Positions 15,661-25,205 are shown, counted from the first letter of the stretch. The stretch: DNA of 57,025 bases from Chloroflexota bacterium (GCA_016223135.1 JACRPQ010000019.1:1-57025); one strand, 5' to 3'. The notes: generated by a model not told the origin, from the letters alone. Numbers and translations are program-made.

Positions 15661-18297
15661 TCACTTTACACTAAACTTCGGTCTGAAGCCTCGCAGGCGG
15701 TTGGCATTGCCAACTACGGTCACGGATGAGAATGCCATTGCTGCCCCCGCGATCAATGGGCTGAGCAACAATCCAAAGAACGGGAACAATACTCCCATAG
15801 CAACAGGGATACCCAACACGTTGTATATAAAGGCGCCAAATAGGTTTTGGTAGATGTTGGTCATGGTAGCGCGGCTGACTTCGATGGCAGTCACCACACC
15901 TTTGAGACTGCCCTTGATCAGCGTGATGTCCGAGGCTTCGATGGCGACATCCGTGCCTGTTCCGATGGCGAGACCGACATCCGCTTGTGCGAGCGCGGGG
16001 GCATCATTGATGCCATCGCCAACCATCGCGACTTTTTTGTTTTCCGCTTGCAACAGGTGAACGTTGTTTGCCTTATCTTCGGGCAATACTTCCGCCAGCA
16101 CGCGCGTGACCCCAACCTTGCGAGCAATCGCTTCAGCGGTGCGGCGATTATCGCCGGTGATCATCACAACTTCAATGCCCATACCTTGCAGAGCTTTGAT
16201 CGCTTCGGCAGAATCTTCCTTGACCGTGTCTGCCACGGCAACAATACCAGCGGCTTTGCCGTCAATTGCGACGAACATTGGGGTCTTGCCATCGTCGGCG
16301 AGCGATTTGGATCTATTCTCCAACTCGCCCAGCGCGATGTTCTCTCGGTTCATCAACTTGAGATTGCCAATCAGGATATTTCGTCCTTCAACCTTCGCGG
16401 AAACGCCATGTCCAGGGATGGCTTCAAAATCCTGCACATCGGTCAATTCCAGTTTTCGCGCCTGTGCTCCGTCCACAATGGCTTGCGCCAGGGGATGTTC
16501 ACTGACCTTCTCAACGGATGCCACCAGGCGCAACAACTGATGGCTGTTACCATTCATGGAATTGGTAAGGATGACATCCGTTAACTCAGGCTTTCCCTTT
16601 GTAATCGTGCCCGTCTTATCCAACACCACGGTTTGAATGGCTCGCGCAGTTTGCAGGGCTTCGCCAGAGCGGATGAGAATCCCATGTTCCGCACCTTTGC
16701 CAATGCCGACCATCAAGCTCATGGGCGTGGCAAGACCCAAAGCGCAGGGGCAGGCAATGATGAGCACGGTTACACTGGTAACGAGTGCATATACCAATTG
16801 CGGTTGAGGTCCAATCACGAACCAAATGACGAACGTCCACACGGCGAGAATCATCACGATGGGTACGAAATAACCAGAGATGGTATCGGCAAGACGGGCA
16901 ATTGGTGCTTTGGAATTTTGCGCGTCCTGCACCATCTTCACGATCTGCGCGAGAGCCGTATCCTTGCCGACCTTCGTGGCGCGGAATTTGAACGCGCCTG
17001 TCTTGTTCAAGGTCGCTCCGATCACCTCATCTCCCTGTTTCTTGGAAACTGGCAACGACTCACCCGTCAGCATCGACTCATCCACGGCAGAACTGCCTTC
17101 GACGATAACGCCATCCACGGGTATTTTCTCACCGGGACGGACCTGGATCACATCGCCGACCAACACTTCTTCTACAGGCAGATCAAGTTCTTTTCCATTG
17201 CGAATCACGCGGGCAGTCTTCGCTTGTAGACCCAACAATTTCTTGATCGCCGCGCTGGATTGTCCCTTGGCGCGTAGTTCAAGTGCCTGCCCCAACACAA
17301 CCAATGCAATGACAACTGCAACTACATCGTAAAACGGCTCGGATGTCCCTTCAGGAAACACGGACGGAAATGCAATGGCAAACGTTGAATACAACCATGC
17401 CGCGCCGGTACCGAGCGCGATCAAGGTGTTCATGTTGGCTGAGCGATGTTTGAAGGCCGCCCACGCACCTGTGAAAAAGTCATACCCGGAATAGAACAAC
17501 ACAGGTAGTGTTGCAACGGCGGAAAGAACCCATGACCATCGGATGGTCTCCATTGACAAATCCCGGATGCCGGGAACGTATTGCGGGTATGCGAATAACA
17601 ACACCGGAATGGAAACAATTGCCGAGAACCAGAACATTCTCATCAGCCGGATGTATTCACGGGCATGTGCCTCTTCTTGTTTGTCTATTGGCGCGCCAGT
17701 CAGCGCAGGACGTGGCTTGTATCCCCAAGCCTCAATGGCTGCATTCAATTGTACAAGGGTTGCCTTTTGGGGGAGATAATCCACGCTCGCTTCCTGTGTG
17801 GCAATGTTGACCGTTGCGCTTAATACGCCATCTGTGGACTTCAGTTCATCCTCGATGAACTTCACACAGGAGGCACAACGCAGGTTCTCGATTCCGATTT
17901 TGAGATTCGACCCGCCAGGTTGAAACCCCGCCAAGCGGATGACTGCCGCCATTTGCGGAATGTTCACCTTTTTGGAATCATATTCCACCTGCAACACACC
18001 CGCACCTGCATTGGTGGTTACTTGATGAACGCCCTCCAGGGCGCGCAAACCAGATTCCAGGGCGGTGACAGGTTTGTAAAACGGCAGATCGGCGACGGGT
18101 AGTTCGATGCGGGTGAGCGTCCGTTCGGGATTAAAACCCGTTGTTGCCGAAGTCATCACATAATGGTGCGGGTCGATATCGAACTGTTCCACGCAGGATT
18201 GTGAGCAAAAATACAACGTCTGCCCCATGTGTTCGCGCTCGGCGAAGGCACTTTGGGGTTCAATTTCCATTCCACATACAGGGTCACGGACAGTCAT
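15661..18297 (-). CDS. copA: Copper-translocating P1B-type ATPase with N-terminal YHS domain
   Basis: The 878-residue pump begins with a YHS domain ([20 protein letters not shown]), then a degenerate HMA repeat without Cys pair (about 60-130), then an HMA domain with RCASCVKF. The ATPase core has LTGESLPV, the CPC metal site [11 protein letters not shown], the phosphorylation motif [16 protein letters not shown] and [14 protein letters not shown] is the Cu(I) exporter signature. It is the first gene of an eight-gene operon reaching to 12599 and has a promoter of the shared type 30 nt upstream. Confidence 0.96.
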   Translation of the reverse strand: MTVRDPVCGMEIEPQSAFAEREHMGQTLYFCSQSCVEQFDIDPHHYVMTSATTGFNPERTLTRIELPVADLPFYKPVTALESGLRALEGVHQVTTNAGAGVLQVEYDSKKVNIPQMAAVIRLAGFQPGGSNLKIGIENLRCASCVKFIEDELKSTDGVLSATVNIATQEASVDYLPQKATLVQLNAAIEAWGYKPRPALTGAPIDKQEEAHAREYIRLMRMFWFSAIVSIPVLLFAYPQYVPGIRDLSMETIRWSWVLSAVATLPVLFYSGYDFFTGAWAAFKHRSANMNTLIALGTGAAWLYSTFAIAFPSVFPEGTSEPFYDVVAVVIALVVLGQALELRAKGQSSAAIKKLLGLQAKTARVIRNGKELDLPVEEVLVGDVIQVRPGEKIPVDGVIVEGSSAVDESMLTGESLPVSKKQGDEVIGATLNKTGAFKFRATKVGKDTALAQIVKMVQDAQNSKAPIARLADTISGYFVPIVMILAVWTFVIWFVIGPQPQLVYALVTSVTVLIIACPCALGLATPMSLMVGIGKGAEHGILIRSGEALQTARAIQTVVLDKTGTITKGKPELTDVILTNSMNGNSHQLLRLVASVEKVSEHPLAQAIVDGAQARKLELTDVQDFEAIPGHGVSAKVEGRNILIGNLKLMNRENIALGELENRSKSLADDGKTPMFVAIDGKAAGIVAVADTVKEDSAEAIKALQGMGIEVVMITGDNRRTAEAIARKVGVTRVLAEVLPEDKANNVHLLQAENKKVAMVGDGINDAPALAQADVGLAIGTGTDVAIEASDITLIKGSLKGVVTAIEVSRATMTNIYQNLFGAFIYNVLGIPVAMGVLFPFFGLLLSPLIAGAAMAFSSVTVVGNANRLRGFRPKFSVK

Positions 18298-18326
18298 GGT
18301 TGCCTACCTTTTATAAAGATGCCAAT

Positions 18327-18395
18327 AGTGTATATCCAATAGACGATGGCAGGGAGCGGATTTCAGCCTAGTGGTATATAAGCAAAATAGCCTAT
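18327..18395 (-). promoter_or_regulatory. Shared-layout promoter of the copA operon
   Basis: Minus strand: palindrome 18395-18378 (ATAGGCTATTTTGCTTAT), 17 nt, TCCGCT at 18360-18355, 22 nt, and TACACT at 18332-18327, then ATG at 18297. Confidence 0.74.
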
Positions 18396-18408
18396 CTTCC
18401 GACAGGCT
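18389..18408 (-). terminator. Terminator after the zinc-ribbon gene, overlapping the copA palindrome
   Basis: On the minus strand AGCCTGTC pairs with GATAGGCT around a GGAA tetraloop (8 bp with one G-U) and is followed by ATTTT. The 3' arm is part of the copA promoter palindrome. Confidence 0.6.
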
Positions 18409-18430
18409 ACTTTGAGAACGCGAGGTTACT

Positions 18431-18784
18431 TTACTTCAAGGAATTGCCGCAGTAGGGGCAAGTCTGCCAATCGGCTTGGGTGCCCTTTCCGCAGTTGGAG
18501 CAGGGCGTCAGGGATGAGGCTTGGGGAGGATTTCCTGTATTTCGCACCAGGGATGCGACACCAAACCCAATGAGCACGAGGATGCCGATGGGGATGAGCC
18601 ACATGAAGATCATGCCCAATCCCATTCCGAACCAGCCGAAGGGAGAGTAGCCCCAGTTACCCATCATGCCATAACCGCCCATCATGCCATATCCACGGTT
18701 GCCCCATATCATGCCGCCTCCGAAAAGGAACAGAGCAGCAAGAACAGCTACGATGCCAACGATCCACCAGTTACCTTTTTTCAT
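18431..18784 (-). CDS. Met/Gly-rich membrane protein with C-terminal zinc ribbon
   Basis: The 117-residue product has two membrane helices (about 7-26 and 52-82) flanking an external segment rich in Gly, Tyr and Met (GYGMMGGYGMMGNWGY). It ends in a cytoplasmic zinc ribbon (PCSNCGKG...TCPYCGN). The Met-rich loop suggests Cu(I) contact outside the cell and the ribbon a regulatory or docking end inside. It follows the related small gene by 12 nt. Confidence 0.72.
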   Translation of the reverse strand: MKKGNWWIVGIVAVLAALFLFGGGMIWGNRGYGMMGGYGMMGNWGYSPFGWFGMGLGMIFMWLIPIGILVLIGFGVASLVRNTGNPPQASSLTPCSNCGKGTQADWQTCPYCGNSLK

Positions 18785-18796
18785 TTTGACTTCCTT

Positions 18797-18970
18797 TCAT
18801 AAAGTTTGTCCGCAGTGCGGGCAGTTTTTCCAGTCGTTTTGCGCAGCCTGTCCACATTTGTGGCAGGTACGGCTTGCAACGGGCTTGAGCGCATTGACCA
18901 GATTATTGCCAGAAACGCTGTAGACGATCAAACCGACAAGTACTAAAGGGACGATCCACATGAGAAACAT
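18797..18970 (-). CDS. Small membrane protein with zinc ribbon
   Basis: I set the start at ATG 18970 because AAAGGAG lies 6 nt upstream; the frame is open to 18994. The 57-residue product has one helix (about 4-20) and a zinc ribbon (TCHKCGQA...NCPHCGQ) like the next gene. The upstream region holds TTTACA and TATTCT as a possible ordinary promoter, without the shared palindrome. Confidence 0.68.
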   Translation of the reverse strand: MFLMWIVPLVLVGLIVYSVSGNNLVNALKPVASRTCHKCGQAAQNDWKNCPHCGQTL

Positions 18971-19070
18971 ACTGTACTCCTTTCGATGATCCAAGAATAC
19001 CCGGCATGATTAAAGAATGTGTAAAGGCACGGCAAAGAGTGATTGAAGATTTTGTTTCGGCAAATTGTCT

Positions 19071-19101
19071 AAAATAAAATAACCTGCCCAGTGGGCAGGT
19101 T
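19071..19101 (-). terminator. Intrinsic terminator of the YHS gene
   Basis: A perfect 9-bp stem (AACCTGCCC with GGGCAGGTT) and a 3-nt loop are followed on the minus strand by ATTTTATTTTAG. Confidence 0.85.
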
Positions 19102-19123
19102 ACCTGAGGAGAAGAGGATGGAA

Positions 19124-19303
19124 TTAATGATGATGCGCGTGTTCATGAGTCTTGCTGAGATACTTCTCGGGATCGGCATCAAACGCCTTCTTGCAGCCAA
19201 GCGAGCAAAAATAATACGTTTGCCCCTTGTATTCGGATGTGCCGGCAGCAGTAGCGGGGTCGATATCCATGTGGCAAACGGGGTCATGTACAGTGGTTGT
19301 CAT
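19124..19303 (-). CDS. YHS-domain protein with His tail
   Basis: The start at ATG 19303 follows AAAGGAG; the frame opens upstream without a good site. The 59-residue protein is a YHS domain (HDPVCHMDI, YFCSLGCKKAF) with a C-terminal THEHAHHH that could add metal binding. It is a single gene with its own shared-type promoter and a terminator. Confidence 0.85.
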   Translation of the reverse strand: MTTTVHDPVCHMDIDPATAAGTSEYKGQTYYFCSLGCKKAFDADPEKYLSKTHEHAHHH

Positions 19304-19325
19304 AAGCTGGTCTCCTTTCCTTTGT

Positions 19326-19394
19326 ATTATGCAATTAATAGACAGCCTCAACGAGAGCCATATTACTGAGGCTCTTATAGGCAATTCTGCCTAT
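19326..19394 (-). promoter_or_regulatory. Shared-layout promoter of the His-tailed YHS gene
   Basis: Minus strand: palindrome 19394-19377 (ATAGGCAGAATTGCCTAT), 17 nt, GGCTCT at 19359-19354, 22 nt, and CATAAT at 19331-19326. A hairpin (AGCCTCA with TGAGGCT, about 19344-19373) that may end the upstream rhodanese gene overlaps the spacer. Confidence 0.72.
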
Positions 19395-19395
19395 T

Positions 19396-19818
19396 CTATT
19401 TCTCGATTTCGCGTCCTGTCTGTTCCCATGCCACCATGCCGTCTTCGAGATTCCAGATATTGGTATACCCGAGCGAAACAAGTTCCTCTGCCGCAATTGC
19501 GCTCATGCGACCACTGCGGCAATACAGAACGATCCTTGCATTTTTATCCGCTGGCAACTGCGCCAGATTTTCCGGCGCACTGATCTGGTCGTAGGGAATG
19601 GACAGGTCTGTATCGGCAATGTTCCCTGCGAAAGGAGTATGCACATTGACAAGGATAAGATCCGTGTTCTTCAACATCGTGTCCAAATCGACAGGAGTGA
19701 TGTTTTTATAGGAACCGTCAACGGTTGTAACCTCTTTGCCCGTAATCTCTTCGACGCTGCTCTGGCAGGCGGTCAGTGTCACAAGCAGAAACAAGGATAT
19801 GAGGAGTATCTGTTTCAT
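19396..19818 (-). CDS. Rhodanese-like lipoprotein
   Basis: The 140-residue product has a lipoprotein signal (LVTLTACQ) and one rhodanese domain with the active loop CRSGRMS. Such domains carry sulfur as a persulfide. It lies outside the membrane, is the last gene after CcdA and DsbA (4-nt overlap with DsbA), and may share in thiol chemistry there. Confidence 0.88.
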   Translation of the reverse strand: MKQILLISLFLLVTLTACQSSVEEITGKEVTTVDGSYKNITPVDLDTMLKNTDLILVNVHTPFAGNIADTDLSIPYDQISAPENLAQLPADKNARIVLYCRSGRMSAIAAEELVSLGYTNIWNLEDGMVAWEQTGREIEK

Positions 19819-20561
19819 GGAATTTTTCCAGCCAACTCAAGATCGATGATCTGTTTGAACGCTTCAAGAGGTTGCGCGCCAACGATTGCCAGCCCGTTGA
19901 TGAAAAATGTTGGGGTGGATTGAACGCCAAGGTTGAGCGCAAAATCCATATCCTGTTGGATGGCGTCCTTATATTTACCTGAATTGAGACACTCCTCGAA
20001 AGTGACTGCATCCAAATTGAGGTCAGCGGCGATCTGCAGGTACAACTCACGCCCAAGTTTGTCCTGATTCTCAAAAATCCTGTCATGGTAATCCCAGAAG
20101 GCCCCCTGTTCGTTGGCGCACATCGAGGCTTCCGCCGATGGAAGGGCTTCGGGATGAATGGATGTCAGGGGAAGATGACGATAGACAAAACGGATTTGAC
20201 CGGGATACGCCGCCAGCAATTGTGCAGCCGTCTCATCCTGGAAGCGTTTGCAGAACGGGCACTGAAAGTCGCTGAACTCGACAATTACGATGGGTGCATC
20301 CACCGGTCCCTGGCTGGGAAAGCCTTCGAATGGGATTTCATAACGGGTGAATTGCGGTGCCTGTGTCGCTGCCGGGGCTTCGACAATGGGTCCCTGGGCA
20401 ACAGATGGATTATTGACAATCGCTTGTTGTGAACGGGGGGCAAGCCCCCAGACAACATAACCCGTCAATATGCCGATGGCAAAAGCCAGTATCACCAGGA
20501 CCGAATAAAAATGGGTTCGTTTAAAGGTGATGGTATCTTCCGAATTAATGGGGGAATCCAT
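19815..20561 (-). CDS. DsbA/BdbD-like membrane-anchored thiol oxidoreductase
   Basis: The 248-residue protein has a membrane anchor (about 19-38) and a DsbA-type thioredoxin fold with active site CPFC in EFSDFQCPFCKRFQDE, a helical insert, and TPTFFINGL near the end (cis-Pro). It should form or exchange disulfides outside the membrane. It is transcribed with the CcdA homologue 22 nt upstream. Confidence 0.9.
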   Translation of the reverse strand: MDSPINSEDTITFKRTHFYSVLVILAFAIGILTGYVVWGLAPRSQQAIVNNPSVAQGPIVEAPAATQAPQFTRYEIPFEGFPSQGPVDAPIVIVEFSDFQCPFCKRFQDETAAQLLAAYPGQIRFVYRHLPLTSIHPEALPSAEASMCANEQGAFWDYHDRIFENQDKLGRELYLQIAADLNLDAVTFEECLNSGKYKDAIQQDMDFALNLGVQSTPTFFINGLAIVGAQPLEAFKQIIDLELAGKIP

Positions 20562-20583
20562 AAGGGTATCTTCTCTAAAAATA

Positions 20584-21345
20584 TTATGATCTTTGTATCG
20601 TGTGCCCGCTCAGATAACCAAGATAGGCAGGCACGAGCGGCAGGACGCAAGGTGAAAGAAATGACAATAGACCGGCAAGGATGGCGGTGAAGTATGTCGG
20701 CGCGGCAGAGAACAGGGTAAACTTTTCGATATATAGACCATTCTTGAATGCCCAGATCGCTATCAGACTCATTGTGTTCGTAAGAAGCAGAACACCAATG
20801 GCAATGATGAAAACACCGCTGGCAATTTTGAAATACTTTTGATAGGGTCGCATGCGTTTGATCCAGCCTGAAGCGCGCTCCAAACCAAGCGCCATCGCCA
20901 GGAAGGGAAGCCCCAAACCAAGCGAGTACCCTGAAGATAGCCACATCGCCTGTCCGACCGTTTGCTGGCTGAGCCCCATTGTTAGGATTGCGCCCAGTGT
21001 GGCACCAATGCATGGGCTCCAACCTGCTGCAAAGAAAATGCCCATTAACGCCGAGCCACCATAGGTTCCGCGCTGACCTGTGTATTCCGTCCGGGTATCA
21101 TAATAAAACCAGGGAAGGCGAATTACATCCAGAGTCGCCAGTCCGAACATGATCACGATCACGCCGCCTAATTGCGCGATAACCCGTTTGTATGCGCCGA
21201 ACAATTGACCCAGCGCCGTCACCGAGCCGCCCCAGCCGATTACAAACACCAATGAGAAGCCGAGGACGAAGAGCAGCGCATGTAAAAATATTTTCAAACG
21301 TTCTGTTTGGGATGGAAAGGGGGGAATCGCAGTATCAGAGGTCAT
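20584..21345 (-). CDS. CcdA-family thiol transporter with permuted order
   Basis: CcdA moves reducing power across the membrane for thioredoxin-like partners. The 253-residue protein has the family blocks HALLFVLGFSLVFV, GWSPCIGATLG and SLGLGLPFLAMAL, but the block that normally opens the protein (LSFLSPCVLPLVPAYLGYLSG) is at the very C-terminus (about 226-246). The N-terminus begins where the second helix usually starts. Both membrane cysteines are kept. This looks like a circular permutation; gene order with DsbA and rhodanese supports the role. Confidence 0.85.
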   Translation of the reverse strand: MTSDTAIPPFPSQTERLKIFLHALLFVLGFSLVFVIGWGGSVTALGQLFGAYKRVIAQLGGVIVIMFGLATLDVIRLPWFYYDTRTEYTGQRGTYGGSALMGIFFAAGWSPCIGATLGAILTMGLSQQTVGQAMWLSSGYSLGLGLPFLAMALGLERASGWIKRMRPYQKYFKIASGVFIIAIGVLLLTNTMSLIAIWAFKNGLYIEKFTLFSAAPTYFTAILAGLLSFLSPCVLPLVPAYLGYLSGHTIQRS

Positions 21346-21376
21346 GAGTCTTCCTTTTCAATAAGGATATAACATC

Positions 21377-21445
21377 ATGATACGCAAATCCCCGCCCCTG
21401 CATGAGCGCAGGATGGCGGGGAAATCGGTAGGCAAAATGGCTTAT
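21377..21445 (-). promoter_or_regulatory. Shared-layout promoter of the ccdA-dsbA-rhodanese operon
   Basis: Minus strand: palindrome 21445-21428 (ATAAGCCATTTTGCCTAC), 17 nt, TGCGCT at 21410-21405, 22 nt, and TATCAT at 21382-21377, with ATG at 21345. A GCGGGG inverted repeat in the spacer may also end the kinase transcript. Confidence 0.74.
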
Positions 21446-21458
21446 GACCTTTATCGCT

Positions 21459-23153
21459 TTACAAGCGAATTTCGATCCTGGTTCCCTGTCCTTGGGTGGA
21501 CTCAATTCCCAGCCGTGCCCCGATCAGGTCCGCACGTTCATGAATACCGAGCAGTCCAAAATGCCCGTTGGGAGCAAATTCCGTCGGGCTGGCAGGAGCG
21601 ACAAAGCCGTGGCCATTATCAGAGATCATCAGTGTTATTTCCGAATCAGAATAACGGATGGACAAGTCGGCACGAGTCGCCCCGGAATGTTTAGCCACAT
21701 TATTGAGCGCTTCCTGCGCAATGCGATATAGCGACAATTCCACCTCGCGCGAGAGACGACGTTCGTTACCGGTTTTTTGAAAATCAACGATCAGAGAATT
21801 AACCTGGCTGATCTCCCGCGCCAGCATTTCCAACGCAGTGACCAGTCCCAGATCTTCGAGATAAATGGGACGCAGCGCCCGCGTCAGGCGGCGCAGATTT
21901 TCGATGGTCTGCTCCGCCAGATTTTCGAGTTCCTTAAGGGATTGTTTTCCATTTTGATCCTTGACCGATCTCTGCGCCAGTTGCACCCGTTGTTTCAATG
22001 CAATGACCGCCTGAATGGTGTCGTCATGCAGTTCCCGCGCCAGTCTGGCACGTTCCTCTTCCTGTGCCGAAGTGATCGCGCCGATGTAATCGTGCAATCC
22101 CTCCTGAGCCGCCTGCACTTTACGCGACATTTCGGTCAATTCCATTTGCAGGTGTTGGACCTCAGATATGCCGCCAACTGACTCCTTTATGGCTTCGAAA
22201 TCCCCCCATGCCAGCGCCGCCGCCTTGGACTCAAGTTTTTGCAGGGGCTGGACGATCTGTTTGGCGCCGAACCAGATGGCAATCAATGCCAGGATGAAGG
22301 CAGGCACCATTACCAGCGGAGCCATCTGGGTCAATTGCAGGGAGGGGCTGATCACCATTTCCCATTCCTCCTCCGTGATCAATGCCCAGCCTGCAGTTTC
22401 AATGGGGCTATAGGCGACTACATGTTCCGTCGCTTCCTTTTTCACATACAGAACGCCACTCCTGCCTGCCAGAGCTTCCGCCACTCCAGGATGGTCCGCA
22501 TCCAGGCTTTCGCGTTCGAGCGCACCGCTGACGAACAAAATACGGCGGGAATTATCCAATAGATAGATGGTCACGTGACTGCCCGCCGGGTAGGTGGGTG
22601 TCAGGGTTTCGGACGCGAGTGTCTCGGGTGAAAACGCGCCGGCGACAATCACATCGCGGGAGTCAGAATAGGCTGAGATGATGACAAAGAGTTGGTTGGA
22701 GTTTGGATCCAGGGTCGGGTCGGAGAAAACAAATTGAGGGCTGGATGAAGAAGCGAGTTTGACCGACCTGGAGTTTTGAGATACCCATCCCCAAAATCTG
22801 TCATTCCCCGTTTTCTCGATTAAGTGTCCATCCGTATTTAGAAAGGCAATCCCCCCGTTGAAATCCTTTGCCAGGTCGGTGGTGGTGGCAAATATATCCT
22901 TGAAGGAAATATCCTCGGATGCCAGCACCGCCATGCTCGAAACAGTCGCCATGCGATGATGAAGTTCGGATTGCAGCGCTGCGGCGGCGGACTGCACGGC
23001 GCGTTCGTCACGTTCCCCGACCAGGGTGCGCATGTCCTGCTGGTGCATGTTGACCCCGCCGAACGCAATGAACAATAACAAAAGCGTCAGCGGCAGAACC
23101 GTGACGGCAAAGAGTTGCGTCAGACCGCGCCAGCCTGGCAGGATTCGTTTCAT
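21459..23153 (-). CDS. NarX/DegS-like sensor histidine kinase
   Basis: The 564-residue protein has helices at about 13-31 and 278-296 that enclose a double-Cache-like external sensor (about 40-275). A coupling helix follows, then HisKA_3 with His376 (LARELHDDTIQAV) and a HATPase domain (AQEALNNVAKHSGA, DNGHGF). Its ligand is unknown. Its start overlaps the response regulator's stop by 4 nt, so the two are made together. It is a plausible input for the shared promoters of this cluster. Confidence 0.92.
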   Translation of the reverse strand: MKRILPGWRGLTQLFAVTVLPLTLLLLFIAFGGVNMHQQDMRTLVGERDERAVQSAAAALQSELHHRMATVSSMAVLASEDISFKDIFATTTDLAKDFNGGIAFLNTDGHLIEKTGNDRFWGWVSQNSRSVKLASSSSPQFVFSDPTLDPNSNQLFVIISAYSDSRDVIVAGAFSPETLASETLTPTYPAGSHVTIYLLDNSRRILFVSGALERESLDADHPGVAEALAGRSGVLYVKKEATEHVVAYSPIETAGWALITEEEWEMVISPSLQLTQMAPLVMVPAFILALIAIWFGAKQIVQPLQKLESKAAALAWGDFEAIKESVGGISEVQHLQMELTEMSRKVQAAQEGLHDYIGAITSAQEEERARLARELHDDTIQAVIALKQRVQLAQRSVKDQNGKQSLKELENLAEQTIENLRRLTRALRPIYLEDLGLVTALEMLAREISQVNSLIVDFQKTGNERRLSREVELSLYRIAQEALNNVAKHSGATRADLSIRYSDSEITLMISDNGHGFVAPASPTEFAPNGHFGLLGIHERADLIGARLGIESTQGQGTRIEIRL

Positions 23154-23839
23154 TCTTCTGGAATATTGCCCGAGCTTTGTGAGATCAACCCCAGCGCCAC
23201 CCCGCGCATGACAGCCTCGGTGCGGCTGTTGGATTGCAGTTTGGCGAAGATGTGCGCAAGATGTCCCTGCACGGTGCGGTCGCTGATATTCAGTTGCACA
23301 CCGATGGATTTGTTGGTGAACCCCTTCGCCGCGAGTCGCAGCACATCCAGTTCACGGTCAGTTAATGGTTCGACGATCTTTTTTTCCGGTCCTTTGAAGA
23401 TGGTGGACATCAACTTGCTGGTGATGGATGGATCGAGTGCAGACTTACCTTCATAGACATCACGCACCGCCTGGATCAGCTCATCCGCCTGCCCAGTTTT
23501 GAGGACATAGCCATTTGCACCTGCCTGCAAAACCGCCATCACGTAGGGATCATCGTTATAAGCGGTCAGGATTAACACGCCCACTTCGGGCAGATGGGCA
23601 CGCACCCAGCGTGTGACTTCAATACCGCTGGCTTTGGGCATCTGAATATCAAGCACGGCAACATCCGGCTTGTGTTTTTGGATTAAGACCTGCGCCTCCT
23701 CCCCGTCTCCTGCCTCGGCAATGACCTGGAGGTCGGTCGCACTCTCAAGCAGTTGTCGCACCCCTGCACGGACGATATGGTGGTCATCCGCCAGGAGAAT
23801 GCGTATTTTGGTTTTTGATTTGCTCGATGACTTTGGCAT
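23150..23839 (-). CDS. NarL/FixJ-family response regulator
   Basis: The 229-residue protein has a receiver domain with phospho-Asp64 (VAVLDIQMPKASG) and a C-terminal LuxR-type helix-turn-helix (LTDRELDVLRLAAKGFTNKSIG, RTVQGHLAHIFAKLQ). NarL-type regulators bind inverted heptamers spaced by 2 nt, the same geometry as the TAGGCAA-NN-TTGCCTA core found upstream of many genes here. It is therefore the leading candidate regulator of that regulon. Its first 18 codons overlap the end of the DUF2085 gene. Confidence 0.92.
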   Translation of the reverse strand: MPKSSSKSKTKIRILLADDHHIVRAGVRQLLESATDLQVIAEAGDGEEAQVLIQKHKPDVAVLDIQMPKASGIEVTRWVRAHLPEVGVLILTAYNDDPYVMAVLQAGANGYVLKTGQADELIQAVRDVYEGKSALDPSITSKLMSTIFKGPEKKIVEPLTDRELDVLRLAAKGFTNKSIGVQLNISDRTVQGHLAHIFAKLQSNSRTEAVMRGVALGLISQSSGNIPEE

Positions 23840-24554
23840 GGCTTAATGTATCCAATTGCTGATTATAAACTTGTGATTGATTAATGAACGGGAAGGCAAG
23901 CCAGACAAGACCCAGCCCCGCCAAAAGCCCGGTAAGGAAGCGCATGAGCGAGTTGAACGATCCCAGCGCATCACCGGCGTAAAACGTTGCAGGAAAGGTG
24001 TTGTTTGTCAACACTGCCAGCCATGCATTTGTATCACGAAATCCATTTCCGATACCGGCAAAATCGCTGACCATGTGTGTTCCACCATCCAGCGCCATCG
24101 GCAGCAGGAGCAGAACAAATCCCCACCAACTCAAAGTCTTTATCGTGTGTCGGAAGGGATACCACAATGCCGCAAAAAGCCAGACGCTGGTATAGAACGA
24201 GATCATGCGATCCGACCACGCCACCTTCCAGCCCATCGGTTCGTTGCCGATGAATTGGCGCAGGATCATGGGATTGGATGTGTTCTGCCAGACCGCCTGG
24301 ATTTCGCCCAGGGAATACATGGTCTTTTCGCCGAACCAAAAGAGGGAGCGTTCCGGGAGTTGGTGGCAGAAGAACGAGTAAATGAAGTAGACCGCCCTGC
24401 CTGCACCCGTCCAGCCGATCTGCATGAAAACCGGCGCAAGGAAGGGAACAAATACCCAAACACCATAGATGGTCAGAAAAACGGCAAACCAATGAGTGCC
24501 TATCCACTGAAAGGCATTCGTTATTTTAGGGGCATTCAAGGTGGTTGTTGACAT
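23784..24554 (-). CDS. DUF2085 membrane protein
   Basis: The 256-residue protein has about five membrane helices and the DUF2085 features FCHQLPERS, a cytosolic loop with YSLGEI and DGGTHMVSDF. The conserved Cys-His and Asp residues suggest a metal or redox site in the membrane, but the function is unknown. It overlaps the response-regulator gene by 56 nt, an unusually long overlap. Confidence 0.82.
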   Translation of the reverse strand: MSTTTLNAPKITNAFQWIGTHWFAVFLTIYGVWVFVPFLAPVFMQIGWTGAGRAVYFIYSFFCHQLPERSLFWFGEKTMYSLGEIQAVWQNTSNPMILRQFIGNEPMGWKVAWSDRMISFYTSVWLFAALWYPFRHTIKTLSWWGFVLLLLPMALDGGTHMVSDFAGIGNGFRDTNAWLAVLTNNTFPATFYAGDALGSFNSLMRFLTGLLAGLGLVWLAFPFINQSQVYNQQLDTLSHAKVIEQIKNQNTHSPGG

Positions 24555-24563
24555 TTTATTCCC

Positions 24564-25142
24564 TCATGGGGCGTTTGGTTCAGGGGCGCGATTGAGGTTG
24601 GCGCGGTAAAAAGCTTTGGCTAAATCCATGTCGAAGATCTCGAACCTTTGAATCCGCCCCCAGGAGGTTAATGCGACCGGAACATCAATGGAATTCCAGG
24701 GATAGGCAATCAGCTTCACTCCACCCAGGTCGTTAATGACCGTGCGGATCTGTGATTTCAACTCCGCGCATCCCGTCTCATTCAGCAGGTCGCAGTTGTA
24801 CCAGATGATCACATACCCGTGCTCCAGGTTATGGACAAGATAAGCAGCAGGATATGTATAAATATTCTCTTCATAAAACCCCGCCTGGGCTTCGGTTGCA
24901 TAATGCAATCCGGATGTTGGCGGGTCGGAATTATATTGTCCCGGGTCAGAGTCGGTGGGGAGATGCGGATCGCTCTTCATAATGGCAACTGCCTCCCCTG
25001 CGGCTGGTTTAATCCCCTGCCAGACCATGACTCCAAGGATCACCAATACGGCGAGTCCGGTTCCGCCCCAGATGATGCCTGCAAGCAGTTTTTGTTTTCT
25101 ATTTCTTTGTTGAATGTGTTGTCGTCTTTGTTTGTTGTTCAT
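24564..25142 (-). CDS. DUF3105 membrane-anchored protein
   Basis: The 192-residue protein has a basic N-terminus, a membrane helix (about 19-42), and the DUF3105 features YNSDPPTSGLHY and VHNLEHGYVIIWY. The Cys pair in CDLLNETGC is possibly structural. The role of the family is unknown. It sits in the operon led by the two-domain multicopper oxidase. Confidence 0.85.
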   Translation of the reverse strand: MNNKQRRQHIQQRNRKQKLLAGIIWGGTGLAVLVILGVMVWQGIKPAAGEAVAIMKSDPHLPTDSDPGQYNSDPPTSGLHYATEAQAGFYEENIYTYPAAYLVHNLEHGYVIIWYNCDLLNETGCAELKSQIRTVINDLGGVKLIAYPWNSIDVPVALTSWGRIQRFEIFDMDLAKAFYRANLNRAPEPNAP

Positions 25143-25205
25143 GAATTCACTCTGCCGGCTGGAAAGCAGGCGTCACATCGGGTAACGCCTGCCTTCGACG
25201 GCTGA

